DNA of 13,253 bases from Temnopleurus reevesii (taxonomy: Eukaryota; Echinodermata; Echinoidea; Temnopleuroida; Temnopleuridae), in NCBI GenBank assembly GCA_036244855.1, contig BQKZ01004257.1, positions 19,766 to 33,018 on the forward strand, read 5' to 3'. The position numbers were made by a program, and so were the translations under genes. Below the pieces are notes generated by a model. The model was given only the letters and a program-made list of their open reading frames with translations, searched no databases and was not told where the DNA came from. Shown in pieces: positions 1-8,869 of this stretch. The first letter of the stretch is position 1. Every line of letters begins with the position of its first letter.

Positions 1-170
1 TGGTCTAGTGGTTATGACACTGGTCTAGTCATCCAGAGGTCGTGGGTTCGAGTCCCACCCGGTACAGCCTATGAATTTTTTTCATAGCCTCCGGGTAGCT
101 TAACACAGCAGTATTGCGTGTGCACCCCTTTGTGGGCCGTTGGCGACAATATTGAATAAATTATATCTAT
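1..170 (+). mobile_element. tRNA-derived SINE, 5' end cut by window edge
   Basis: The first 66 bases fold like a tRNA that lacks only the 5' acceptor strand. The A-box-like TGGTCTAGTGG is followed by a D stem (GTCT/TGAC, 3 of 4 pairs). The anticodon stem CTGG/CCAG has one T-T mismatch and a loop CTAGTCA. The T arm is perfect (GTGGG, loop TTCGAGT, CCCAC), and its B box is GTTCGAGTCC. About 100 bases of unrelated sequence follow, containing GGGCCGTTGGCGACAATATT and an ATAAATTATAT tail, which is the layout of a tRNA-headed SINE. The mismatched anticodon stem and C37 argue against a working tRNA gene. It lies about 85 bases upstream of the first exon, in the same orientation. The 3' boundary is approximate. 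Confidence 0.6.
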
Positions 171-254
171 ATAGATCTTCTTTTCCAAAGTTTATATTGT
201 ATTTGGCATTAAAATTTAGATCTAAAGAATTTGTTTGTGTTTTTTAAATTTCAG

Positions 255-343
255 TTGAAGATAAGGGTAAAAGGAGAGATCTTCTGCTACAAGAGACAGA
301 GAAGTGCATGAGCAGAGCTGAGGTGCTGAAGCAGTATATCGAG
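255..343 (+). CDS. ULK3: Internal exon encoding the last helix of an MIT domain, ULK3-like kinase C-terminal region
   Basis: This 89-nt exon lies between a T-rich acceptor ending TTTCAG and the donor GAG|GTATAT. Only one frame is open: two bases finish a split codon, then 29 codons run to the donor, so the upstream intron is phase 1 and the downstream one phase 0. The peptide starts EDKGKRRDLLLQETEK and continues CMSRAEVLKQYIE. This is the hallmark of helix 3 of MIT domains, with basic residues, LL, then M/L-x-RAE-x-LK. It fits best the second MIT domain of ULK3, which I recall as RRELL...LMARAEYLKE (about 11 identities in 24). ULK3 is a Ser/Thr kinase linked to Hedgehog/GLI signalling, autophagy and the abscission checkpoint, and its MIT domains bind ESCRT-III proteins. 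The kinase domain would lie upstream of the window. MITD1, VPS4 and SNX15-type MIT proteins are alternatives. Confidence 0.6.
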
Positions 344-458
344 GTATATCATTTTTACAATTCTTTGAATAATTTATTTATGCTTACATATTACTGGTAA
401 CATAACAAGTCTTGATTTGAAGGGAACAATTTTTTCACTGTAAAACACAGACACCTGG

Positions 459-614
459 GTTGTATTTCATAAAGCTGTTCATAGAGTTATTAATAATTTT
501 GAGTATGACCGGTGACCCTTTCTCAGGTGATGATTCAGCGATATAGGGGGAATTGAATGGAGAAAATGATCATCAGTCGTGATTACCTCTACAAACAGCT
601 TTATGAAATACAAC
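459..614. mobile_element. Foldback MITE with perfect 21-bp terminal inverted repeats
   Basis: Bases 459-479 (starting GTTGTATTTCATAAAGC) are the exact reverse complement of 594-614 (ending TTTATGAAATACAAC). The pairing continues inward less perfectly (CATAGAG against CTCTACA), so each arm reaches about 33 bases. The element is 156 bp and carries no coding capacity, as expected of a non-autonomous DNA transposon. No clean target-site duplication is evident (CCTGG on the left, TGAGG on the right), so the superfamily cannot be named. The interior motif GGTGACCCTTTC recurs in the degenerate elements at 2258-2600. Confidence 0.75.
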
Positions 615-1032
615 TGAGGTTGAACAAGGACGAAATCTAGATCCTCAAACAATACTTTATTATGGGTTCTTGTATATACAATTAGATCTATGAAAAACAA
701 AACCCCAAAAATAAAGCAAATATGATTAAAGTAGATTGAAAAATAAAATGTTCATTTACTTTTGTCCATGTTCACTCAGGCATCCCCATTTTACGGTTTG
801 CAAATCTTTCCTTCATTTACTCATATACGTACCCACCATTCCGATTTTTCCAGAATAGACTTTACAGGCATTCTCTTGGATACATTTTTGCAATTGTAGC
901 ACTTATATTATGAAAAGAGATTAAATCGCTTGTTCGACATGTGATATTAATGTTACAAGATTAATGGTTACATGCATAACTCTTAATACACTCGCTAGCA
1001 TTTTGAGAAGTGAGAAGTGTGAAGTGTGGAAT

Positions 1033-1313
1033 TGTCATGGTCTAATGGATCTGACCCTTGCCTCTCAACTAGAAGGTGGGTGGTTCCCCCCATGGCATTA
1101 ATTTTCTTCAGCAAGAAATTTATTGACTAACTGCTGCATTCAACCCAGGTGTTTAGATGGGTATCTGGTAGGATATGAAGCTTATCATTGCCCCTAGAGG
1201 GTGACATTTTTATACATCCTTTGACCAGATTAATAATATTGTTGGAGCGCTTTGGGCCGTATTGGAAAAGCGCCATATTAGACATTATATTATTAAATAT
1301 TATTGTTATTCTC
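1033..1313 (+). mobile_element. Decayed tRNA-derived SINE with AAAGCGC hairpin tail
   Basis: A tRNA-like head begins with an acceptor-stem arm TGTCATGG (1033-1040), matched by CCATGGCA (1090-1097) with one wobble pair. The A-box TGGTCTAATGG is preserved, whereas the B box is damaged (GGTGGTTCCCCC). The body includes TTCTTCAGCAAGAAATTTAT and CAACCCAGGTG...GATGGGTATC. The tail has an inverted pair GCGCTTT (1247-1253) and AAAGCGC (1267-1273), followed by TATTATTAAATATTATTG. I recall this body and tail from sea-urchin-type SINEs, from memory only. The damaged B box makes current transcription by RNA polymerase III unlikely. No target-site duplication was identified. Confidence 0.7.
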
Positions 1314-1973
1314 ATTTTCACAAAAATACTTTGTCCTTTTTTTTTCCTTCCGTAATACTCTACCAAGAATCACTCTTTAATGTGTACATTGTAGAAATAT
1401 ACAATGACATTCAAGAAAATAGGAAAATATACATAGATAGGTTTTGAATGATTTTTAAACTGATGGCTGCCTCCTTTAAAATCTCAGGTAGTACATTCTA
1501 AAGTTAAGGTGTAAAAGTTTTAGAAATGACTTAGCTCTATACTATTTAGTCCTAGATGAGAGTACAATGTTGTCCTGCATACACATACTTTGAATTAAAA
1601 TAAAAATAAAGTCACATGTAGAATATTTTCAAACTGTTCTAGTGCACTTATCATTCGTATGACCTACCCTATCACCCGCGGGAAAGGTGCATCACAGTTG
1701 GGTCATTACAAAGATGAATAACAGAAGCTGTATGTGCATCAGGAGGGCAGTCAAAATCCCCAAAATTTGACAGGAGTGTCTGTCATGTCAGTAAATGGTC
1801 GGTCCGGATTAAACGCATATGTGCATCTTGGGTGAATCTTGATATTGCAAAATAGACACATACATGACTAAGGACTCACAACGAGAGCCAGAGCGTTGGA
1901 CTTAGAAATGAAAAGTATTAATTCAATTCAAATTTTCCACATTCTGACTGTTAAATTTTTTCCTCTTATTTAG

Positions 1974-2046
1974 ATTCAGAAGATGAAACCAATGAGACAA
2001 TCTTCTTTGGACCATCAGCTACGAAGTCATGACCACGTCAAAGACT
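1974..2046 (+). CDS. ULK3: Exon of the ULK3-like gene following the MIT helix
   Basis: This 73-nt exon lies between CCTCTTATTTAG and a textbook donor GACT|GTAAGT. It is open only in the frame that continues the previous exon: 24 codons plus one base, so the next intron is phase 1. The peptide starts IQKMKPMRQSSLDHQLRSH and ends DHVKD. It is basic and polar with no known domain, as expected for the short tail after the second MIT domain, which in human ULK3 leaves only about 29 residues to the stop. The two other frames hit stops. This exon and the previous one total 162 nt and are flanked by phase-1 introns, so the pair could be skipped without a frame shift. Confidence 0.55.
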
Positions 2047-2139
2047 GTAAGTCCATTTCTTTTCCTACAATTTTGTATGTCTTTTACAGACCTGAGTGGT
2101 GTCTCACCAAATCGTTCTTACAGTGAAGATCAACTTTAA
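2047..2139 (+). other. Possible 43-nt intron plus terminal coding segment, or read-through C-terminus
   Basis: Directly after the donor GTAAGT comes a pyrimidine-rich stretch ending TTTTACAG at 2089, which would make an intron of 43 nt (2047-2089). Splicing there joins in frame to YLSGVSPNRSYSEDQL and a TAA at 2137-2139. Without splicing the frame also stays open, giving a tail that ends LTKSFLQ and a TGA at 2124-2126. Either would close the protein at about the length expected for ULK3. 43 nt is very short for an animal intron, so splicing to a distant exon remains possible. Possible poly(A) signals downstream are ATTAAA at 2573 and AATAAA at 2803. Confidence 0.35.
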
Positions 2140-2257
2140 GAAAGACAGGAGTATGTTATTGCATGCTGTAAGCTTGAGATTGTTATATCATTCAGTACAA
2201 GAACTGTTACAAGTCATTTGTAAAGTTGTTTCTAACTTGGTGGAACACTGCCCAGGT

Positions 2258-2620
2258 GCTTGTTTCATTATGCTGTTCGTAGATATTTGCATGACTCTGC
2301 GACCGACTTACGACCCTTTCAAACACTAACTGATAACTCCTGTAGCCGAATTACATCCGAGAATGGGTTTTCAGTCATTCCTACAGTCGCGCATATCTAT
2401 ACAAACAGTTTGGCGCTTGTTTCGTTATGCTGATTGTATATTTACACACTACTCTACGTACTGCTGGTGACCCTTTCCCGCACTTACTGATAACTCCTGT
2501 AGCTGACTAACACCAGAGAAATGGTTGTTACTCGTTCGTACCTCTACAAACGTGTATTATTATCTTATTATTATTAAACAGCTTTACTAATGCTTGTTTC
2601 ATTGTGCTATACTGACATGT
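2258..2620. repeat. Degenerate, abutting copies of a 155-bp foldback MITE family
   Basis: Two adjacent copies share the end GCTTGTTTCRTTATGCTG (2258 and 2415) and the interior CTGATAACTCCTGTAGC (2330-2346 and 2487-2503, exactly 157 bases apart). The first copy closes with TCTATACAAACAG (near 2396-2408), complementary to its own start. The second copy's right arm is split by a TTATTATTA-rich insert before ACAGCTTTACTAA (2578 onward). A third start, GCTTGTTTCATTGTGCT, follows at 2592. Spacing, interior GGTGACCCTTTC and arm sequence tie them to the intact element at 459-614. Open frames here are by-products of the repeat. Confidence 0.6.
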
Positions 2621-2845
2621 AAGCATTACACTTTGCACAACTGTTGACTACAATGTATGTGATATGAATTGGCTGTTGCCACTGAAGTTCCAAACAGCTA
2701 GACTTGGATTGCGACATGCTAATACAATGGACCACTTTCGTAATGTGTTCAAATCCATTCTCATTTGCCCCAACCAAACTATGCATTCAGCTATTACAAA
2801 GTAATAAAACTACAATTGTCAGAATGCTACTTGCATGCATTAATG

Positions 2846-2887
2846 TTGCTAGGTTGGACAAACATTGTAGCTTGACCAACCTAGCAA
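2846..2887. repeat. Perfect 12-bp hairpin inside a wider inverted pair
   Basis: TTGCTAGGTTGG (2846-2857) is exactly complementary to CCAACCTAGCAA (2876-2887), with an 18-base loop. An outer inverted pair, TTGGATTGC (2704-2712) and GCAATCCAA (2900-2908), surrounds it. The whole could be the remains of a foldback element of about 205 bp, but the sequence between the outer and inner arms does not pair well. Confidence 0.55.
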
Positions 2888-2908
2888 TAACCTCTGCCTG
2901 CAATCCAA

Positions 2909-3906
2909 ATTCCTTCAATTAAAATGCGATTATATTATACAAGGTGGCTAAATGATTTGTCATAGTGCGTTTGACAAAGAAGTGTGCATAAAATGTAAAT
3001 ACATTATGAAAGAGGTTTATTTGCATAGATGTCTATGCCGTATGACTGTTGTGATTATGGTGGTGCATTCTCCTGGCCAAGAAACTTTTTGTTGCCCTCC
3101 ACCCACCAACCAACTGTATGAAGGTGACTCAAGCTGAGCTTTTTATCCCACTAGTCAATGCTATACATGTATTTAAAAATTGGAATTTGTGTTCGACCAA
3201 ACAATATTTCATTCTTGGGTTTATGGAATATATGAATTTATTGATGATTAGTTGCTTCGCTTTATAGTAGATCTTGAGTCAGATGAATATGAAACCTGGC
3301 TTCTTTTGACACATCTGTAAAAAGAAAAAGCGAGAAAGAGACATTTTCATTTGATTTTCACTTTCGGCAAAGAAATAAATGAAAAAGAACGTTGTACGGT
3401 TCATACAAAAAAGTTTCTGTTAGATCTTTTTTTATATTTTAACATATTTCACACAATACATTTCTCTATGATTTCACTGTAATTCTGTAATTTGAATTAG
3501 AAGTAAAATAAATGAATATATATTAAAAAAAAAGTAAATAAATCAAAAAAGAAAATGAAAAATAAAGATTTGCCTTATCCCTCTGCCATACAACCATGCC
3601 AGTTAAAGTGGCCTGTCGCTGCACTGTTTTTTCCTTTCATCCTTCGAGAAATTTATGAAAATCAGACAGGAGGTAAAGGGTCATGACCCATCATGTTCTA
3701 ATTTTTCACATCGTAATCTAGCCCAAACTTGGATTTTTAGTATGTTGACTTATAGATTTTCTAAAAAGCACTACTTATTTGTTTAGTAATTATAGATGAA
3801 CAAATTTATTTGTGTTATGATTCTCTAACTTAAGCTGATGAATCATAAGTATCATATTTTATCTTTCATTGTATTTCAATTATAGTATTGCAATAAACTA
3901 ATATCA
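2909..3906. other. AT-rich non-coding stretch
   Basis: I see no exon, RNA gene or clear repeat here. The sequence is AT-rich with A-rich tracts (3525-3565). A 61-codon frame at 2952-3137 has no recognisable motif and no convincing splice context. Confidence 0.5.
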
Positions 3907-4176
3907 TATTTGCCCCTATGTAAATCCACCAAGAGCCTTCAAATTCATAAAACAAGGAAATTCATGATTTGAAAAAAAATAAGAAAAAGAAAAAATTTAA
4001 AGTCGAGCGTTCTAATGCCATAAATAAAGATGATTCATTAAAACCGATGCGTGAAAAATATACATTAAACTGATGCATTATAACTAATTTGGTCTTCTAA
4101 ATTTTACCTATTTGCACCCACATAAATCCACCTAAAAGCCATTGGGTTCTTATAACAAGGAAATCCATTTTAAACA
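3907..4176. repeat. Diverged direct duplication, 202-bp spacing
   Basis: TATTTGCCCCTATGTAAATC at 3907 and TATTTGCACCCACATAAATC at 4109 begin two related stretches of about 65 bases. Both continue with CCACC, AAAGCC or GAGCC, and ATAACAAGGAAAT. The two copies differ at roughly a quarter to a third of positions. It may be an old tandem duplication of about 200 bp. No function is visible. Confidence 0.45.
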
Positions 4177-4689
4177 ATATAGGGAAAAGCATTAATATCT
4201 TCAAAAGTGGAACATTTTAGTGCAATAAAATTAGTGCCATAAAATTTGCTTATTGTTAGTGAAAAATAGGATTAGAATTACCATCAATCAAGGTGAAAGA
4301 TATAAAAACATCTTGGCTTAAAGATAGACAAATCCAGGTTTATTGATAATTTTCTGCAGGAGCTTAATTATACCAGTCCTGAATATCAATTTAGCACATT
4401 TGTTTTCTATTGACACATGTTTAAAAAAATATTAAATCCCTATTTCTTGAAAAACACAATACGATAATGTGACTTAGTTACATTTTCACTGCACTGTACA
4501 TTTCTATTTGCACAAGAAATATTTCCAAGGTTTACTTAAGTTAGGGTGTAATAACCTAAAGTTCAGATGCAAATTTTATTTATTTTACTCCTGGTAATTA
4601 GATCAATTGATAAGAAGAATAAAAGGTTGATATTACAGACCTGTCTTTATTGCCAGTTTATCGCTCCAAGACATTGTTTTGGTTGACTT
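4177..4689. other. AT-rich non-coding stretch
   Basis: Nothing recognisable was found: no long open frame, no tandem array, no inverted repeat of note. Confidence 0.5.
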
Positions 4690-5110
4690 TGATATGGGGT
4701 TTAAGGCGATGAAATTCTTTTTTTTTTTCTTGTGTGAAGGAGACATAGGGCATCACTGAGATGACAATCATTAATATCAAAGGGTGAAATGCCTATGGCA
4801 GTAGGGGCTTTATTAAGAGATCTGGGAGTTGATGTTGCCAATTTTTAATTAATGCTCGCCGTATTATGCCATCTTTTTTCAAGGAAAAAGCGTGGGAGTG
4901 AAGTTCGGTTTATTCTTTGAGTATTTTATTTGATAAGCTGTGAATGTGTGCGATGTCATGTGTGTGCGGTCTTGTCAAGATGACTTGCAAAAATGACATT
5001 TGTGTGTGTCACATTAGAGTGAAATGTTTGCACTGCTGGAGAGTTTGATTATTATTAATATTGTATGGGCTCGGGTAATATGCTGTATCATGTTTTAGTG
5101 TCCCAGGATA
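4690..5110. other. Less repetitive non-coding island, possible regulatory element
   Basis: Compared with its flanks this stretch has more balanced composition and no internal repeats. It contains homeodomain-like cores (AATCATTAATATC near 4766, TTTTAATTAATGC near 4843). A GT-rich part follows at 4945-5013 (GTGTGTGCGG, TTTGTGTGTGTC). There is no open frame of useful length and no splice pair. A role as a conserved non-coding element is a guess from texture alone. Confidence 0.2.
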
Positions 5111-6375
5111 TTTAGTCAAAATGGATGTACTATGTAAGTTCATTGAATGATAATGAAAAAAAATACATGTAAGTACATACATGTACATGTCATATTGATG
5201 ATGATGTCAGGATGATGAAGATAGTAATAATGGCAATAGGTAAAAAATGTTTGGATGCCAAAGAATGGATGTTCTTCAAAATTATATAGATGAGGAAGAA
5301 AATGGTTCTAAAATATTGTAATAAATCTACTTTCAAAGAAGTAGCAATACCCAAGAACAAATGCAGCAAGCAAAGAACAGGCTTATACCCCTGAAGAATA
5401 GAACATATTTCATGTAGAAAATACATGTAAGAGTTAGAATTGAGTAAAAGGCGTGGAAATGTCTGAAAATATCTTTTCATGTTGTATTTCACATGTGTAT
5501 ATATCCTTTTTTTTTTTTACTGAAAATGACACTTTAGGTAATATTTCTCATGTTTAACTATAATTTTACTGTGATTTTTTTTAAATTTGAGTGAAAAGCA
5601 AAAAAAAAACCTGCAAAAGATGCAGGTCGGGCTATTTTCATAGGGTCGGTAGTTCAATTCAAATTTTCTTCTCATCTCCCTATGAATGATATACAAAACA
5701 ATATGAAACAATACAATGCTATTTTTTGACAAATCAAGGAAATGTACAAAACAAATTCAAAACATAAGCAAAACATAAATAATAATTTGTACATAGAAGA
5801 TTTGATCATGATGACATAATTGTTGGCATCCAACCATTCTAATTGAAGGGGCGGAATAATAATTATGATGATAATGATAATCGTTATTCTAAAGCTTCCA
5901 TTAGAAGTCCCTCACAGCTCAATAAATACAGCATTAGTACCATAATATAGTAGGTGCATAAGATTAACAATTTTCTATTATTTTTTTCTCTTAGGTCAAA
6001 TGCAGCCATGTGTGAATATTTTTGTTAATTTATTGAAACTAAAGTCATTTCTGGGATTTTAACTAGTTGAAAGGAAAGATTCAGAACCACTACAATAATA
6101 TGTTATAACACTTCCTCTGCATTAAAGGTTGCAAGAAACTCTTTAACATTTTGTTTTATTCCATAGCTCATAAAAATGAAGACCATACAAAGTTATTCAA
6201 AACACATGATTATTTCAATTGATGATGAATACATTATTGACACTCCATATATATCATATAGATTTGTTGAGTTCAATCAAGATTAACATTAGTAAGGGTT
6301 GGTGCACAGATTCTGATATGATTCTAAATTCCCACAACCTGACCAGAAATGAAACTTATTACAAAATCTAGTCTC
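5111..6375. other. AT-rich non-coding stretch with a small perfect hairpin
   Basis: No gene is seen. A perfect 7-bp hairpin, ACCTGCA-AAAGA-TGCAGGT, lies at 5609-5627 after a run of nine A. TACATGTA-type repeats cluster at 5163-5190. A good acceptor-like tract ends TTCTCTTAG at about 5995, but the following frames stop soon and no donor fits. Minus-strand frames at 5190-5732 are AT-rich and featureless. Confidence 0.45.
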
Positions 6376-6946
6376 GTCTTCAAGATGCGAAATGTTAAAG
6401 GTTATGCCCAGATTCTTGTAATTGCCAGTGATCATAATGAATTTGTACACCAGTATGCACTATGAGCAGAAGGAAAGAAGGCATTGGACAAATTAAACAA
6501 CTTCAGTGAAGCATTCGCAATACCTAGGTCCACACACAAAAAATATTCCCTCTCTCTTATTTTGCTGAAATATGTCAAAACATGTGTCGCATAATTAATA
6601 GTGAGGGTACTTTCTTTTATGTGTAGCAAGCTATTGTGAATGCCTGAATAAAGTCATTTACTTTGTCCAAAACTTGTTTTCTCATCTGCTCTTAGTGATT
6701 AAAACCACCCATACATACTGATGATCAAGGAAGTGCTTCATCTATATGGAGACTCTGACAATTTAAGTTCATAGTTGACTGCCAGAGGAGAGGGGCGGGG
6801 ACAGTCTTATTGACTGGGCATCTCTGGGGGAGAGCTAAATCCCTACAAATCTACAAACTGAAGAAACTTCTTCATGTCTTCAACTTGAGTGAAGTCAAAG
6901 GTTATGCCCAGATTCTTGTAATTGATAGAATTTGTACACTGGGATG
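6376..6946. repeat. Composite repeat, head block, copy 1
   Basis: This block matches 8301-8869 at a constant offset of about 1925 bases, beginning at GTCTTCAAGATGCGAAATG in both. Shared landmarks include GATCATAATGAATTTGTACA, CTAGGTCCACAC, TATTCCCTC and GTGAGGGTACTTT. Inside the block, AAAGGTTATGCCCAGATTCT occurs twice, exactly 500 bases apart (6397 and 6897), so the block has its own internal duplication. Short open frames here have no known motif. Confidence 0.8.
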
Positions 6947-8263
6947 AAATCCACCCACACATATACTGATAAGAATTGAAGTGCCCTATCTCAATGAAGA
7001 CTCTGTCAAACCTAAGAATTCAACAGTTTTGGGTCCAGGGGGAATCGATGGTTCCAATGAATAGTATGAAGCTAGGGTGCGCTGGTCCCCTCATCCCCAC
7101 TCCAATTCCTGGTATTAAATCCACCCACACAGACTAATGATGATCTCGGAAGTGTCCCATCTTGTTGAAGACTCTGTCAAACCTAGGAAGTCAACAGGCT
7201 TGGGTCTGGGGGATCAATGGTTCAAATATGTAGGATGAAACTGGTGGATGCTGGTCCCCTCACCCTCCCCCTCACTAGTTTTAATCCACTGTTACAGACT
7301 GGTGATCTTGGAAGTGTCCCATCTCATTGAAGACTCTAACAAACCTTGGAAGTCAACAGACTTAGGCCTTGGGATAAATGGTTCAAATGAGTGGGAAGAC
7401 GCTAGGGGTACTGGTCTCCCCCCCCCCCCCCCATAGTTTTAAATCCACCCTCACAGACTGATGGTGATCATTGAAGTGCCCCATCTCATTGGAGACTCTG
7501 TCAAACCAAGGAATTCAACAGTTTTGGGTCCAGTGGGGGAGAATCAATGGTTCCAATGAATGGTACATGTATGAAGCTAGGGTGCGCTGGTCCCCTTATC
7601 CCCACTCCAATTCCTGGTTTTAAATCCACCCACGCTGATGATCTCGGAAGTGCCCCAGCTCATTGAAGACACCAACAAACCTAGGAAGTCAACAGACTTA
7701 GGTCTGGGGGAGCAATGGTTCAAATGAGTGGGATGAAACTGGAGGATGCTGGTCCCCTCACCCTCCCCAATCACTAGTTTTAAATCCACCCTCACAGACT
7801 AATGATGATCTCGGAAGTGTCCCATCTCGTTGAAAACTCTGTCAAACCTAGAAGTTCAACAGTTTTGGGTCCAGGGGGGAAGAATCAATGGTTCCAATAA
7901 ATGGTATGAAGCTAGGGTGCGCTGGTCCCCTCATCCCCACTCCAATTCCTGGTATTAAATCCACCCTTACAGACTGATGATGACCTGGGAAGTGTCCCAT
8001 CTCACTGAAAACTCTGTCAAACCTACAAAATCAACAGCTTCGGGTCTGGGGGGGGGGAAGAGAATCAATGTTCCAATGAATGGTATGAAGTTAGAGTGCG
8101 CTGGTCCCCTTATCCCCACTCCAATTCCTGGTAATCCATCAACGCATACTGATGATCTCGGAAGTGTCCCAGCTTATTGAAGACTCTAACAAACCTTGGA
8201 AGTCAACAGACCTACGTTTCGGGAGCAATGGTTCAAATGAGTGGGATGACGCTAGGGGTACTG
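6947..8263. repeat. Tandem array of about 170-bp units, eight copies
   Basis: Units start at AAATCCACCC or a close variant at 6947, 7117, 7282, 7441, 7622, 7782, 7957 and about 8132, with spacings of 159-181 bases. Each unit contains AAGTG(T/C)CCCATCTCATTGA, GACTCTGTCAAACCTAGGAA, a G tract, and CAATGGTTC(C/A)AATGA. Two unit endings occur: type A (GTGCGCTGGTCCCC...CCAATTCCTGG) and type B (CTGGTCCCCTCACCC...TCACTAGTTTT), with a B variant GGGGTACTGGTCTCC. By downstream ending the order is A, B, B', A, B, A, A, B'. A 15-base C run lies at 7418-7432 and a 10-base G run at 8048-8057. Open frames in the array are repeat by-products. Confidence 0.85.
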
Positions 8264-8299
8264 TGCCCCGTAACATAAAAGTTTGCGAATAATTGCTAT
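8264..8299. mobile_element. Truncated MITE: only one terminal arm
   Basis: TGCCCCGTAACATAAAAG and the following GTTTGCGAATAATTGCTAT match the left arm of the complete element at 9159-9303. It sits after the same GGGGTACTG in the same type of unit, so it is a duplicate of that insertion, not an independent one. The element ends abruptly at the ambiguous base N (8300), after which head block copy 2 begins. Confidence 0.7.
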
Positions 8300-8300
8300 N

Positions 8301-8869
8301 GTCTTCAAGATGCGAAATGTTAAAGGTTATGCCCAGATTCTGGTAATTGCCAGTGATCATAATGAATTTGTACACTGGTGTGTACCATGAGCAGAAAGGA
8401 TAAAAGCTTTTGGACAAAGTAAACAACTTCATTCAAGCATTTACAATAACTAGGTCCACACAAAAGAATATTCCCTCCCTTTTATTTTGCTGAACTATGT
8501 CAAACAGGTGTCGCACAATGAAAAGTGAGGGTACTTTTTTTGTGTGTATCGAGCTAGTGTGAATGCCTAACTGAGTTTGTTTACTTTGTCCCAAACCCTT
8601 TGTCCCATTTGCTCACATTGACGAAATCCACCCATACATGTACATACTGACGATCAATGAAGTGTTTTATCTATATGGAGACTCTGACAAACCAATGACT
8701 GCCAGAGGAGGGGGGCGGGGAGAATCTTAAAATTGAGTTGGGATCTCTGGGGAAGAGCTTGATCCCTAAAAACCTACAAACTGAAGAAACTTCATCATGT
8801 CTTCAACTTGACTGAAGTCAAAGGTTATCCCCAGATTCTGGTAATTGTTAGAATTTGTACACTGGGATG
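8301..8869. repeat. Composite repeat, head block, copy 2
   Basis: This is the second copy of the block at 6376-6946, in the same orientation, with scattered substitutions and small indels. The internal duplication is kept: AAAGGTTAT occurs at 8322 and 8820, 498 bases apart. It begins immediately after the single N. Confidence 0.8.

Larger units (their letters stand above)
344..1973 (+). other. Intron of the ULK3-like gene (phase 0)
   Basis: The intron runs from donor GTATAT to an acceptor preceded by a pyrimidine tract (TTTTTTCCTCTTATTTAG). It is 1630 bases long, AT-rich, and stops interrupt all frames. It holds a foldback MITE at 459-614 and a decayed tRNA-derived SINE at about 1033-1313. 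I see nothing recognisable in the remainder (about 615-1032 and 1314-1960). The phase matches on both sides, which supports the exon pair. Confidence 0.6.

Noticed and set aside
1..66. Partial functional tRNA gene
   Set aside because: The anticodon stem has a T-T mismatch, the anticodon loop has C at position 37, and a SINE-like body and tail follow. The 5' strand is outside the window.
2096..2329. 77-codon plus-strand open frame
   Set aside because: It runs in a different frame from the ULK3-like exon tail and into a degenerate MITE.
5163..5190. TACATGTA palindrome cluster as a regulatory site
   Set aside because: Similar TACATGT strings occur elsewhere in the window (12944-12990) and are common simple sequence in AT-rich DNA.
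5980..6030. Exon acceptor at TTTTTTTCTCTTAG near 5995
   Set aside because: The tract looks good, but the following frames stop early and no donor or protein motif supports an exon.
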